A DNA stretch of 35,853 nucleotides from Desulfocapsaceae bacterium (lineage in GTDB: Bacteria > Desulfobacterota > Desulfobulbia > Desulfobulbales > Desulfocapsaceae), in NCBI GenBank assembly GCA_028697885.1, contig JAQVER010000040.1, positions 1 to 35,853 of the forward strand, read 5' to 3'. This document shows, piece after piece, positions 24,646-33,236 of this stretch. The notes under the pieces were generated by a model. That model had not been told where the DNA came from. It was given only the letters and a program-made list of their open reading frames with translations, and searched no databases. Made by a program: the position numbers and the translations under genes. Every line of letters begins with the position of its first letter. The first letter of the stretch is position 1.

Positions 24646-24652
24646 GTATTTG
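24622..24652 (+). terminator. Perfect hairpin across the kinase stop codon
   Basis: CAAATACCTATT (24622-24633) and AATAGGTATTTG (24641-24652) form a 12-bp perfect stem around a CAAGGAG loop, with the TAG stop inside the right arm. The stem is A+T-rich and followed by only a short T-run (AAATCTTT). It may be a weak terminator or an mRNA end stabiliser. Confidence 0.4.
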
Positions 24653-25000
24653 AAATCTTTGCTCTCAGAAAATGACCAAAAACCCATGATCACGAAACTC
24701 TCTCCTTAGTCCATCCCTGCCCCGCCCATTCTCAAAGCAAGGATAAGAATCAAGCAAAGTCTTGCCCCCTTATCTCATCGGGTAAAAAAAAAATCTTGAG
24801 TGACGCTGTCGCCTGGAAATCGTCCTGTTTGCATTTTTATCCTCGGAGCAGGATCGGCCAGATAAACCTCGAAGCGAAAACCGTCCTATTACCTGTCAGG
24901 CGTATACTTGCCGCTCAAGACTCCACCGGTCAACGGCAAACATGGGAGGAGATCAATCTGCAATTCTCAGCCACAGATATTGAGGCAGTCCTTCACAAGT
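24653..25000. other. 348-bp convergent intergenic region
   Basis: No supportable gene is seen. A 78-codon plus-strand frame beginning with TTG near 24796 has no ribosome site and runs into the opposing reductase gene. The region includes a 9-10-nt A-run near 24785 and otherwise unremarkable sequence. Confidence 0.5.
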
Positions 25001-26068
25001 CTAGGCTTCTTTGGCCCGTAAGTATTGGTTAGGCCAGGGAACGTCTACGTGCAGCGCCTTGGCGGCATGAAGAGGCCAATAAGGATCGCGCAGCATCTGC
25101 CTGGCAAGGAACACAACATCGGCCTGGCCGGTTGCCACGATCTGTTCCGCCTGAGCCGGCCCGGTGATAAAGCCGACCGCTCCGCTGGCAATCCCCGCCT
25201 CGGCCCTGATCTTGGCTGCAAAGGGGACCTGGAAGCCGGGACCAAAGGGAACGGGCTCATTCGGCACCGCAAAACCTGACGAGCAGTCAATCAGATCGAC
25301 GCCGATCTCCTTCAACTGCCGGGCCAGGATCACCGACTGGTCAATGTCCCAACCATTGGCGACCCAATCAGTCGCCGAAATTCGAACAAATAGCGGCAGC
25401 TCTACCGGCCACTCTGCCCGTATCGACCTGGCCACCCGCAAGGGAAATCGGAGCCGATTTTCTAAAGTTCCGCCATAGTCATCTTGCCTCTGATTAACCA
25501 GCGGGGAGAGAAATTCATGGAGCAGGTAGCCATGGGCCATATGCAGCTCAATCACCTGAAATCCGGCAACAAGCGCCCGCCGAGCCGCCGCCCGGAATTG
25601 AGCTTCAATATCGTCCATTTCGACCAGGGTTACAGCCTGGGGCACAGGATGCCCCAAATCAAAGGGTTCGGCACTCGGAGATAGCGGTTGCCAACCACTG
25701 GCCTCCTTCCCCAACGGTCCACCACCGAGCCAGGGCAAGGCACAGGATCCCTTACGGCCGGCATGGGCAAGTTGAACCCCCGCTACAGCCCCCTGCTCTT
25801 TGATGAAGCGGGTGATGGGTACAAAAGCCTCTGCATGGGTATCGCTCCAGATGCCGCTGTCGCCAGGACTGATGCGGCCCTCGGGGCTTATCGCAGTTGC
25901 CTCGACCATGACCATCCCCGCACCTCCCACGGCACGACTGCCCAGATGCACGAGATGCCAGTCAGTTGGCAACCCTTCCTGACTGGAATACTGGCACATG
26001 GGAGAGACAAAAACACGGTTACGAAAAGTGATGGAACGCAGGTCGAAAGGGGAAAAGAGAATGCTCAT
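25001..26068 (-). CDS. NADH:flavin oxidoreductase, old yellow enzyme family (YqjM/XenA type)
   Basis: This 355-residue FMN enzyme reduces activated C=C bonds (and often nitro compounds) using NAD(P)H. Features are C25 in VSPMCQYSS, the redox-tuning cysteine of the thermophilic-like YqjM/XenA branch, and QLAHAGRKGS. The active-site pair H176/H179 lies in ELHMAHGYLLHEFLSP, where most relatives have HAAHGY, so A to M is a small active-site neighbour change. DDYGGTLENRLRFPL and a late FLARQMLRDPYWP complete the TIM barrel. Length fits the family. GGAG lies 7 nt before the ATG. The 203-bp upstream gap shows no gene. The natural substrate is unknown; a role in detoxifying unsaturated carbonyls is usual. 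Confidence 0.93.
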   Translation of the reverse strand: MSILFSPFDLRSITFRNRVFVSPMCQYSSQEGLPTDWHLVHLGSRAVGGAGMVMVEATAISPEGRISPGDSGIWSDTHAEAFVPITRFIKEQGAVAGVQLAHAGRKGSCALPWLGGGPLGKEASGWQPLSPSAEPFDLGHPVPQAVTLVEMDDIEAQFRAAARRALVAGFQVIELHMAHGYLLHEFLSPLVNQRQDDYGGTLENRLRFPLRVARSIRAEWPVELPLFVRISATDWVANGWDIDQSVILARQLKEIGVDLIDCSSGFAVPNEPVPFGPGFQVPFAAKIRAEAGIASGAVGFITGPAQAEQIVATGQADVVFLARQMLRDPYWPLHAAKALHVDVPWPNQYLRAKEA

Positions 26069-26271
26069 GGGTTGTCTCCATTGCTAAAGGTTCCATGTCA
26101 TGGGATATCACTATTTATCACGGATGGTACTATGACATCTTTTATTAAGTCGATCTCGAACAATGCGAAGGGTACGCTCAATGAGCCCCTATTAATATCA
26201 GGATGCCGGGGTTAGGTTCGAGGTCATGGAGAGAGGATTTCAGCCTTTATACACGTGCGGGTTGTCATTCC

Positions 26272-26715
26272 TTACTTTTCAAGTGCTTTCACCTTCTTCA
26301 GGCGGCGTTGGTGCCGTTCTCCGCCGATGAAACGAGCGGCGAGGAAGGCTTCGGCCAAATCCCAAGCGAGGGCTTCACCAAGCACACGCGCACCAAAGCA
26401 GATAACGTTCATGTCGTCATCTTCCACTCCTTGATGCGCGGAAAAAACGTCGTGAACCAGCGCAGCCCGTATTCCTTTTATCTTATTGGCGGTGACGCAG
26501 GCCCCCACTCCGCTGCCGCAGATCGCCACTCCACGTTCGACCTCACCGCTGGCCACGCTCCGAGCCAGCGGTACAATGTAATCGGGATAGTCATCTTCAG
26601 GTTTCAAAGTCAACGGGCCGAAGTCCAGGACCTCATGTCCGGACTCACGCAAGGCCTTAAGCAGTTGTTCCTTCAGGGCTAAGCCCGCGTGATCGGCTGC
26701 AATTGCGATACGCAT
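26272..26715 (-). CDS. rpiB: Ribose-5-phosphate isomerase B
   Basis: The 147-residue enzyme interconverts ribose-5-phosphate and ribulose-5-phosphate in the pentose phosphate pathway. It shows the RpiB pattern: MRIAIAADHAG with the phosphate-binding DH, then C67 in the catalytic loop ICGSGVGACVTANK, and NVICFGARVLGEALA. The start at 26715 is chosen over the ATG directly before it because family proteins begin MRIAIG/A and the GGAGG site is then 6 nt away. It follows the nuo operon on the same strand after 169 nt, with a small dyad between them, so it probably has its own control. Confidence 0.93.
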   Translation of the reverse strand: MRIAIAADHAGLALKEQLLKALRESGHEVLDFGPLTLKPEDDYPDYIVPLARSVASGEVERGVAICGSGVGACVTANKIKGIRAALVHDVFSAHQGVEDDDMNVICFGARVLGEALAWDLAEAFLAARFIGGERHQRRLKKVKALEK

Positions 26716-26743
26716 CATGTACCTCCAATTTCAAATTTACTGC

Positions 26744-26762
26744 TTGCAAAACACGTTTGCAA
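26744..26762. promoter_or_regulatory. Operator-like dyad upstream of rpiB
   Basis: TTGCAAA and TTTGCAA form a perfect 7-bp inverted repeat around ACACG, about 29-47 nt before the rpiB start. It may be a regulator site or a small hairpin; a T-run suggesting termination of the nuo transcript is lacking. Confidence 0.4.
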
Positions 26763-26884
26763 ATTACTCCACAGTGAAGCCCTGTTTGCACATCAAGACC
26801 CTGCCGGGAGCCCATGCGCCAAGATGACCCCATCCAATCACTCAACCTGATTTCATTTTGTTCCTCTTTTCAGGTGAGGACTCC

Positions 26885-28306
26885 CTATGCAACTATTTTC
26901 TCGATCAAACTCAGGATGGATGAAGGGAACAACCCCAGCCAGAAGATGATTAAAGCAATCAGAAAACAGGCAAGAGAAGCCTCGTTACCGGTTATTGCTG
27001 ACGTTGGCTTTTTTTCTGCGGGACGCATATAGAGGACCACGACAATATTCAGATAGAAATAAAGGGAGATGATCGCCGTCAGGATGCCGATCAAGGCCAG
27101 GCCGACCAGATTTGCCTCCAAAGCAGCGCGGAAGAGCATGAATTTACCGATAAAACCGGCGGTGGCGGGTAAGCCGGCCAAGGAGAAAAGGCAGAGGGTC
27201 AATAACGCCGCTTTGCCCGGTTGGGCATATCCAAGTCCCTGGTAATCGGCAATGACATCACGGTCCGACTCTTTGGGCGAAAGGAGCCCCACTGTTCCGA
27301 AGGCCCCAAGATCCATGAAGGCATAGACGACCGAGTAAAAAATAACCGCAGCAACGCCTGTATGTTTGAAGGCCAGCAGCGCCATCATCATGTAACCCAT
27401 CTGGGCAATAGACGAATAGGCCAGCAGACGCTTGACCCTGGTTTGGGCAAGGGCGGTAATGTTGCCGACCACCATAGTGAGGGACGCCATGGTCCATAAG
27501 GCAGGGGCAAAAAGAGCACCAGCGCCGTCTCCCCCATACAGGGCCAGGCGTACGAACATCGACAGCAAAGCCACCTTGGTGCCGGTAGCCAGGAAGGCGG
27601 TGATCGGCGCGGGCGCCCCCTGATATACATCCGGGGTCCAGAGATGAAAAGGAACCAGGGATATCTTGAAGCAGAGGCCGACCAGGATGAGGCTGAGACC
27701 GAAGAGGAGAAGGAACCTGTTGTCGGGATGGCCGGCAAGATCAAGACTTTTCATGATCACAAGCGTTCCGGTCGCCCCATAGAGCATGGCAATACCGAAG
27801 ACGACAAAAGCACTGGCCACGGCACCCATGACAAAATATTTCAGCGCCGCTTCGATACCCGGTCCATCCCCGCGGCGAATAGCGATCAGCACATAGAGGG
27901 AGATGCTCACCATCTCCAGCCCCAGGAAAAAAAACAGCCAGTGGCAGGAGGCGGCGATAAGCACCATGCCCGCAGAGGCAAAGAGGATGATACCCAGGAA
28001 TTCATCCCCGGCAAATGCCCTTTGTCTGGCGTATTGATAGGATAAAAGCAGGGTGATGAGGGTAATAATCGTAAAAAGAACGGTATAAAAAGAGCTATAC
28101 GCGTCCATTGCCAGCAGGCCTGAAAGGTTACTTGCCACGTTTGGGAAAAGCAGAGCGGTTCCACCGCTGGCAAGACAGGTAAACACAGCAAGACCAAAGA
28201 GCAACGCCGTTGGCACCTGGTGCCAGAAGGCACCGATGCCAAAAATCACCGAACCGCCGGCTGCCAGGATTATCAGGGGAAGAAGTGCTAACCATTCAGT
28301 CTGCAT
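26885..28306 (-). CDS. nuoN: NADH-quinone oxidoreductase subunit N
   Basis: The 473-residue, roughly 14-helix membrane protein is one of three antiporter-like proton-pumping subunits of complex I. E131 in FLGLEMVSISLYVL is the conserved glutamate of helix 5, and IEAALKYFVMGAVASAF is a NuoN signature. LVPFHLWTPDVYQGAPAPITAFLATGTK carries the discontinuous-helix region with its lysine. It is the last visible nuo gene, starting 7 nt after the nuoM stop, with a GTGAG ribosome site. Length is typical. Confidence 0.96.
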   Translation of the reverse strand: MQTEWLALLPLIILAAGGSVIFGIGAFWHQVPTALLFGLAVFTCLASGGTALLFPNVASNLSGLLAMDAYSSFYTVLFTIITLITLLLSYQYARQRAFAGDEFLGIILFASAGMVLIAASCHWLFFFLGLEMVSISLYVLIAIRRGDGPGIEAALKYFVMGAVASAFVVFGIAMLYGATGTLVIMKSLDLAGHPDNRFLLLFGLSLILVGLCFKISLVPFHLWTPDVYQGAPAPITAFLATGTKVALLSMFVRLALYGGDGAGALFAPALWTMASLTMVVGNITALAQTRVKRLLAYSSIAQMGYMMMALLAFKHTGVAAVIFYSVVYAFMDLGAFGTVGLLSPKESDRDVIADYQGLGYAQPGKAALLTLCLFSLAGLPATAGFIGKFMLFRAALEANLVGLALIGILTAIISLYFYLNIVVVLYMRPAEKKPTSAITGNEASLACFLIALIIFWLGLFPSSILSLIEKIVA

Positions 28307-28313
28307 TTTTGTC

Positions 28314-29828
28314 TCACTTAGCCATCATTGAGCCTGCCTCTGGCAGCGTAATTATTCCAGCTTGGTCAATCAGATGCTGGACCGGACCATGCACCAGCGT
28401 CAGGATAGGTTGCGGATAGAGACCATTAGCAATCACCGCCAGGGCGAGCGTCAGCAGAATGATCCATTCCCTGAAGGAAAGGTCCCGACAATGTTGCTGT
28501 TTTTCCGGCCCGAACAGTGTGTCCTGCACCAATTTCAAGACATAGATCAAGGTCAGGACTATCGTGGTGAAGGCCAGCGATCCGATCACCGGATGGGCGC
28601 GAAAAACTCCAACCAGGATCAGGAATTCACTGACAAAATTATTGAGTCCGGGCATACCCAGAGAGGCCATGGCGAACAACAGGAAAAAGGCGCTGAAGAT
28701 CGGCATCGATTTCCACAGGCCGCCAAAATCGGCAAGCGTTCGGGTATGAAAACGTTCATCAAGCATCCCTACCATAATAAAGAGGGCAGCGGTGGTAATC
28801 CCATGATTGACCATCTGCAAGACCGCACCCGACAAGGTCAGACTGTCCCAGACCGCCAGGCCGAGGACAATCAGGCCCATGTGACCGATACTTGAATAGG
28901 CTACCAGACGTTTCATGTCTTTTTGGCCCAGGGCAACCAGGGAGGCATAGACAATGCCGACCAGACCGAGGATCAAGAGCAGCGGCATCAGTCGATGGGC
29001 CGCTCCCGGAAAAAGGGGGATGGCGATACGGAGCAGCGCATAGGCCCCGGTTTTCAGCAGCAGACCTGCGAGGATAATGCTACCGGCAGTGGGCGCCTCG
29101 GTGTGGGCGTCGGGCAGCCAGCCATGGAGGGGAAAGATCGGAATCTTGATGGCAAAGGCCAACAGAAAGGCACCATACAACCACATCTCAAGCACAGGGG
29201 CAGGCCTGGTCTGCATCAGCTGGGACAGGGCAAACGAGTAATCACCCGTCTGCCGGCCATGGAGCAGATAGAGGCCGATCAGGGCCGCCAGCATCAGCAG
29301 GCCGCCAGCTATATTAAACAGGAAGAACTTGAGCGCGGCATAGATTCTCTTTTCATGGCCCCAGATGCCGACCAGAAAAAGCATGGGAATCAACTGCATT
29401 TCCCAGAAGAGATAAAAGAGGAACAGGTCGGTGGCCAGAAAGACACCCATGACTGCCGACTGGGTGAACAGGAGCATGAAGTAAAAGACGCCCGGTCGCT
29501 GGGAAATCTGTTCCCAGGAGGCAAGAATGGCAATGACCCCGAGCAGGGCGGTCAGACAAAGCAGGATGAGACTGATGCCGTCCAGTCCCAGACTGTAGCG
29601 CACACCATACTGGGCAATCCAGGGGAGATCCTCGATCATCAGCCAACCATCGGCTCCCTGGGGGTGAAGATCAAGGAGCAGCAGAGAGACCACCAGGAGC
29701 AGCTCCACCGATGCTGCTCCGAGAGCAATCCTGTGGCCCACCTGCGGATACCGCCAAAAGGCCAGGACGAACAATCCTCCGGCCAGCGGCCAGAAGACAA
29801 TTGCTGAGAGTAAAGGAAAAGAAATCAT
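28314..29828 (-). CDS. nuoM: NADH-quinone oxidoreductase subunit M
   Basis: The 504-residue antiporter-like subunit has about 14 helices. E143 in FYLFWEMQLIPMLFLVGIWG is the essential proton-path glutamate, and AIKIPIFPLHGWLPDAHTEAPTAGSIILAGLLLKTGAY contains the conserved lysine and broken helix. KDMKRLVAYSSIGHMG is the second family hallmark. Its start lies 111 nt after the nuoL stop, the largest gap in the operon, and has only a poor ribosome site (GAGACAACCCAAATG), so its translation or stability may be set separately by the hairpin just upstream. Confidence 0.96.
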   Translation of the reverse strand: MISFPLLSAIVFWPLAGGLFVLAFWRYPQVGHRIALGAASVELLLVVSLLLLDLHPQGADGWLMIEDLPWIAQYGVRYSLGLDGISLILLCLTALLGVIAILASWEQISQRPGVFYFMLLFTQSAVMGVFLATDLFLFYLFWEMQLIPMLFLVGIWGHEKRIYAALKFFLFNIAGGLLMLAALIGLYLLHGRQTGDYSFALSQLMQTRPAPVLEMWLYGAFLLAFAIKIPIFPLHGWLPDAHTEAPTAGSIILAGLLLKTGAYALLRIAIPLFPGAAHRLMPLLLILGLVGIVYASLVALGQKDMKRLVAYSSIGHMGLIVLGLAVWDSLTLSGAVLQMVNHGITTAALFIMVGMLDERFHTRTLADFGGLWKSMPIFSAFFLLFAMASLGMPGLNNFVSEFLILVGVFRAHPVIGSLAFTTIVLTLIYVLKLVQDTLFGPEKQQHCRDLSFREWIILLTLALAVIANGLYPQPILTLVHGPVQHLIDQAGIITLPEAGSMMAK

Positions 29829-29855
29829 TTGGGTTGTCTCGTCGGCAACTATTCC

Positions 29856-29882
29856 CTCTTATCAGGCGGCGCTGGATAAGAG
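29856..29882 (-). repeat. Hairpin in the nuoL-nuoM gap
   Basis: CTCTTATC (29856-29863) and GATAAGAG (29875-29882) form a perfect 8-bp stem with an 11-nt G+C-rich loop, about 28 nt before the nuoM start. On the transcribed strand no U-run follows, so an mRNA processing or stability element is likelier than termination. Confidence 0.5.
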
Positions 29883-29939
29883 CCTCTAAAATTGAAGATT
29901 ACGTTTGCTCTCTTTATTGAGCTTAACTCGGACAGGTCT

Positions 29940-31823
29940 CTAAAAAGCAAGAAAAACCAAAAACGCCGTAAATCCGAGGACCAGCATTTTCAGGGATGTT
30001 GATAACAGCCCGGTAGTCCAGCCTTGTAACCCCCCGGCCAATAATGGCAACATCTTCACGGATCGGAGCAGGCCGCGATCGAGAACGGACTCATCCACCG
30101 TGTGCCACAAAAATCGTGATATTCCCTCATAGGGCCTGACCAAAAGCGTAGCGTAGAGCCGATCAAGTCCAAATCCGGACAAAAGCAAGGCCGTTGCCCT
30201 TCCTGCCGAGGCATCTGCCGTTCGCCAGCCCAGGATATTTTTCGGGCCATAGAGGAAATAGGCCAGGATCAGGCCAACAATGGCCAGCAGGCTGTCGCCA
30301 TTTTCCACAACCCATTCCAGGGACGGGGCGGCTTGCAGATCAGGAACCGCACCGGGGGTCGTGGCCAGAAATCGGGACAGCCAGCCGCCGCCAGCCTGAA
30401 GGTACGGCAGGTTGCAAAATCCGGCAAAAAGGGCGAACAGGGCCAGTGGCCAGAGCACCCACACCATCAGGGGCGGCACCTCACGGATGAAACCCTGGTG
30501 GGGAACGGCCGGTTTACCGGTGAAGACCATAAAAAACAGGCGAAAGGTATAGAGTGTGGTCAGGAAGGCGGTGCAGGTTGCACCAACCCATACGGCCTTG
30601 TAGACCATGCCGCCGTGCTGAAGCGTGGCCAGCAGGATCCTCCCCTTGCTGAAAAAACCGGCTGTCGGCGGCTCCCCGCCAAGGGCCAGGCTGCCGGCCA
30701 GAAAAACCAGGAAGACGACAGGCAGATGGCGGCGCACCGCTTCTCCCATCCGGGATATATCACGTTCATCATGAAGGGCGTGGATCACAGCACCGGCCGC
30801 CAGAAAGAGCAGAGACTTGAAGAAAGCATGGGTCAGCAGATGAAACATGCTGCCGATGATATCGCCAACTCCGATGGCCAGAAACATATAGCCGACCTGG
30901 CTGATCGTTGAATAGGCCAGCACCCGCTTCAAATCTTTCTGCACCATGGCGGCACAGGCGGCATAGAATGCCGTTACCGTGCCGACGATGGCGATGGTCA
31001 GCAGGACTTCCGGAGTCCGGGAAACCACCGGAAATAAACGGATCAGCAGATAGACGCCGGCTGTGACCATGGTTGCTGCATGGATGAGGGCGGAAACCGG
31101 GGTGGGACCGGCCATGGCATCCGGCAGCCAGACCAGCAGCGGCAGCTGCGCGGACTTGCCGGTTGCCGACCAGAAGAGCAGAAATCCGAGGGTCATGGCG
31201 GTCCCGGCCGAAAGAGTGGCCGCCTGGGCGTTGATGGTCGAGATAGACAGACTGTGGCAGGTGACGAAGAAAAGACTGATGGCGATTCCCAGACCAACAT
31301 CGCCGATTCTGGTCAGCAGGAAGGCCTTGCGCCCTGCCCTGGCGTTGGCCAGCTCTTGGTAATGGAAGCCGATGAGGGCATACGAGCAGAATCCCACCCC
31401 TTCCCACCCAAGAAACAGAAAGAGCAGGTTGTCGGCAAGGACAATGATCAGCATGAAAAAGACGAAGAGATTCAGATAAGCGAAATATCGCGAATAATCG
31501 AGATCCTGGTCCATGTAACTGACCGAGTAGATGGTAATCAGGGAGGAGACGAAGGTCACCATCAGGGTCATGATCGCGGCCAGGGCATCAAAATGAATGT
31601 CCATGCCGGCCGAAAAGGTGTCGACGTTAATCCAGTTGTAAAGCAAGATGGTTTCCGGCCTGCCGGGCAGAAAAAAGGCCACTGTCGCCATGACAAACGA
31701 GACCAGGATGACGGCGCAGCTAACCACCTCCGCCAGCCGCCGTGGAAAACGGCTACCGGCAATGATCTGGTACAGCGCCCCCAGAAGCGGGGCCAGAAGC
31801 AGGATGATGAGCGTTGTCTTCAC
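29940..31823 (-). CDS. nuoL: NADH-quinone oxidoreductase subunit L
   Basis: This 627-residue distal proton-pumping subunit has about 16 helices and the long lateral C-terminal helix. E141 in FLGWEGVGFCSYALIGFHY is the conserved helix 5 glutamate. SAQLPLLVWLPDAMAGPTPVSALIHAATMVTAGVYL and KDLKRVLAYSTISQVGYM are diagnostic. The C-terminal about 130 residues (AYFLYGPKNILGW onward) form the amphipathic arm that braces NuoM and NuoN. The start codon is GTG with AAAGG 6 nt upstream, located 2 nt after the nuoK stop. The following nuoM is separated by an unusual 111-nt spacer. Confidence 0.96.
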   Translation of the reverse strand: MKTTLIILLLAPLLGALYQIIAGSRFPRRLAEVVSCAVILVSFVMATVAFFLPGRPETILLYNWINVDTFSAGMDIHFDALAAIMTLMVTFVSSLITIYSVSYMDQDLDYSRYFAYLNLFVFFMLIIVLADNLLFLFLGWEGVGFCSYALIGFHYQELANARAGRKAFLLTRIGDVGLGIAISLFFVTCHSLSISTINAQAATLSAGTAMTLGFLLFWSATGKSAQLPLLVWLPDAMAGPTPVSALIHAATMVTAGVYLLIRLFPVVSRTPEVLLTIAIVGTVTAFYAACAAMVQKDLKRVLAYSTISQVGYMFLAIGVGDIIGSMFHLLTHAFFKSLLFLAAGAVIHALHDERDISRMGEAVRRHLPVVFLVFLAGSLALGGEPPTAGFFSKGRILLATLQHGGMVYKAVWVGATCTAFLTTLYTFRLFFMVFTGKPAVPHQGFIREVPPLMVWVLWPLALFALFAGFCNLPYLQAGGGWLSRFLATTPGAVPDLQAAPSLEWVVENGDSLLAIVGLILAYFLYGPKNILGWRTADASAGRATALLLSGFGLDRLYATLLVRPYEGISRFLWHTVDESVLDRGLLRSVKMLPLLAGGLQGWTTGLLSTSLKMLVLGFTAFLVFLAF

Positions 31824-31825
31824 AG

Positions 31826-32131
31826 TTAACCTTTCATCAGATTATATCCGTCGCCATTCAGGGTGCCGCTGTGGCGATGGGCGTAAACAATCAGGGCAAG
31901 CCCCACGGCTACCTCGGACGCAGCAACTGCCATCAAAAACAGGACAAAGGCCTGGCCGTCAAGGGAGTGCCAGCGGAGGGCGGCACCGACAAAGGCGATA
32001 CCGGCAGCATTCAGCATGATTTCCACGCCGATGAGGATCATGAGCAGATTGCGGCGGGTCACCACACAGATCATACCCATAAAAAAAAGACAGATTGCCA
32101 GGAGAAGAATTTCACCATAGGAAACGATCAT
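31826..32131 (-). CDS. nuoK: NADH-quinone oxidoreductase subunit K
   Basis: This 101-residue, three-helix membrane subunit carries the two conserved intramembrane glutamates at E37 (LIGVEIMLNAAG) and E73 (ASEVAVGLALIV), matching E36 and E72 of E. coli NuoK. The frame is open upstream to 32377, but the ATG at 32131 fits the family length, has GGAGGG 5-6 nt ahead and overlaps the nuoJ stop in an ATGA, the usual coupled arrangement. Confidence 0.95.
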   Translation of the reverse strand: MIVSYGEILLLAICLFFMGMICVVTRRNLLMILIGVEIMLNAAGIAFVGAALRWHSLDGQAFVLFLMAVAASEVAVGLALIVYAHRHSGTLNGDGYNLMKG

Positions 32132-32649
32132 CTCTTCCCTCCATATGCTGATTTTTCCGAGTTGGTCCTGCTCAGGTAAAGGGCCCCGACCAGGGCGACC
32201 AGAAGCAGGAAGGAGACCACCTCCACCGCCAGCCAATACTTCTGAAAGATAAAGGCGCCGAATTGCCCAGGGGTAGCCATGGCGGCCTGTAACGGAAAGA
32301 AACTGCCGGAGTTGCCATAGAGCAACAGCAGGACAAGGCTGAATGCCGTACCGGCGACAGCGATGACAAAAAAGCACTGATTGAACAGAGAGGCCACCCC
32401 TTCCTGCTTATCAATCTGCATCAACATGATAATAATCAGGAACAGCACCATGATGGCGCCGGCATAAATAATAGCCTCAAGGGCGGCCAGCATTGGGGCG
32501 CCGAGCAGATAAAAAAGCAGGGCGGTTCCCAGAAACGAGATGATCAGGTAGACCACCGCATAGACCAGATTGCGGCTGGTGATGGTCAAGGCAGTAGCCA
32601 CGGTGATAATTACCGCCAGCAGGTAAAATATTGCACTATACGCATTCAT
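32128..32649 (-). CDS. nuoJ: NADH-quinone oxidoreductase subunit J
   Basis: This 173-residue, five-helix membrane subunit links the quinone end to the pumping arm. VVYLIISFLGTALLFYLLGAPMLAALEAIIYAGAIMVLFLIIIML is the typical core with the helix 3 pi-bulge region (IIYAGAIMVLF). The ATG at 32649 is preferred to the GTG at 32655 since AGGA lies 7 nt before the ATG but only 1 nt before the GTG. It overlaps nuoK by 4 nt. Confidence 0.94.
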   Translation of the reverse strand: MNAYSAIFYLLAVIITVATALTITSRNLVYAVVYLIISFLGTALLFYLLGAPMLAALEAIIYAGAIMVLFLIIIMLMQIDKQEGVASLFNQCFFVIAVAGTAFSLVLLLLYGNSGSFFPLQAAMATPGQFGAFIFQKYWLAVEVVSFLLLVALVGALYLSRTNSEKSAYGGKR

Positions 32650-32676
32650 CCGCACGTCCTAGTTACCATTGCCCTC

Positions 32677-33234
32677 TCAGGGCATATTGCTTCTGATATT
32701 GACCGGTTCTTTTTCATTGTCACGCCTGCCCTTCTCACTGTTGGCGCCGATGCCGCAATGTTTGTAAAAATCATAATCACTGTTTTTGCCGCCATGAGCT
32801 ACCAGGAGGTCTTCCTTTTCATAAACAAAGTGCAGGATATCCGTGCCGCAGAATTCAAATTCCGGGGTCAGCTGCAGAGCCAGGGTGGGACATGCCTCTT
32901 CGCAAAGACCGCAGAAAATGCACCGGGCAAAGTTGATCCGGAACCAGGAGGCATACCGGCGGCCGTCTTCACTTTCGGCGGCGGCCATGGAAATACAGCT
33001 GACCGGACACACCCCTGAACAAAGATAACAGGCGACGCAGCGTTCCTTGCCATCCGGGCTTCTGGTTAAGATAATTTTTCCGCGGGTTCTAGCCGGCAGG
33101 GTCCGTTTGAACTCGGGATACTGCTCGGTAATCGGCTTGCGGAAAAGATGCAGCAAGGTGATCCAATAAGAGCTTGCCAACCCCTTGATCGCCCCGAACA
33201 GCTGCCAGCCGCTTGATGGTGATTTTCCTTGCAT
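32677..33234 (-). CDS. nuoI: NADH-quinone oxidoreductase subunit I, two [4Fe-4S] clusters
   Basis: This 185-residue peripheral subunit of the Q-module carries two ferredoxin motifs, C66-x2-C69-x2-C72-x3-C76P and C105-x2-C108-x2-C111-x3-C115P, that ligate clusters N6a and N6b and pass electrons towards quinone. A lone extra C80 follows the first motif. The N-terminal amphipathic helix (GLASSYWITLLHLFRKPITEQYP) matches the membrane-hugging start of NuoI. The ATG at 33234 lies 2 nt after the nuoH stop; longer in-frame starts would overlap nuoH and are not supported by family length. The C-terminus has a charged extension with an NxDYDFY stretch. Confidence 0.95.
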   Translation of the reverse strand: MQGKSPSSGWQLFGAIKGLASSYWITLLHLFRKPITEQYPEFKRTLPARTRGKIILTRSPDGKERCVACYLCSGVCPVSCISMAAAESEDGRRYASWFRINFARCIFCGLCEEACPTLALQLTPEFEFCGTDILHFVYEKEDLLVAHGGKNSDYDFYKHCGIGANSEKGRRDNEKEPVNIRSNMP

Positions 33235-33236
33235 GA

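Noticed and set aside
24796-25032. 78-codon frame with a TTG start between the kinase and the reductase
   Set aside because: It has no ribosome site, runs into the opposing reductase gene and has no recognised domain.
28923-29807. 294-codon plus-strand frame within nuoM
   Set aside because: It is rich in Q, G and D repeats as expected from the complement of a hydrophobic membrane gene; nuoM is certain.
31080-31829. 249-codon plus-strand frame within nuoL
   Set aside because: It is an antisense shadow of nuoL with the same low-complexity hydrophilic composition.
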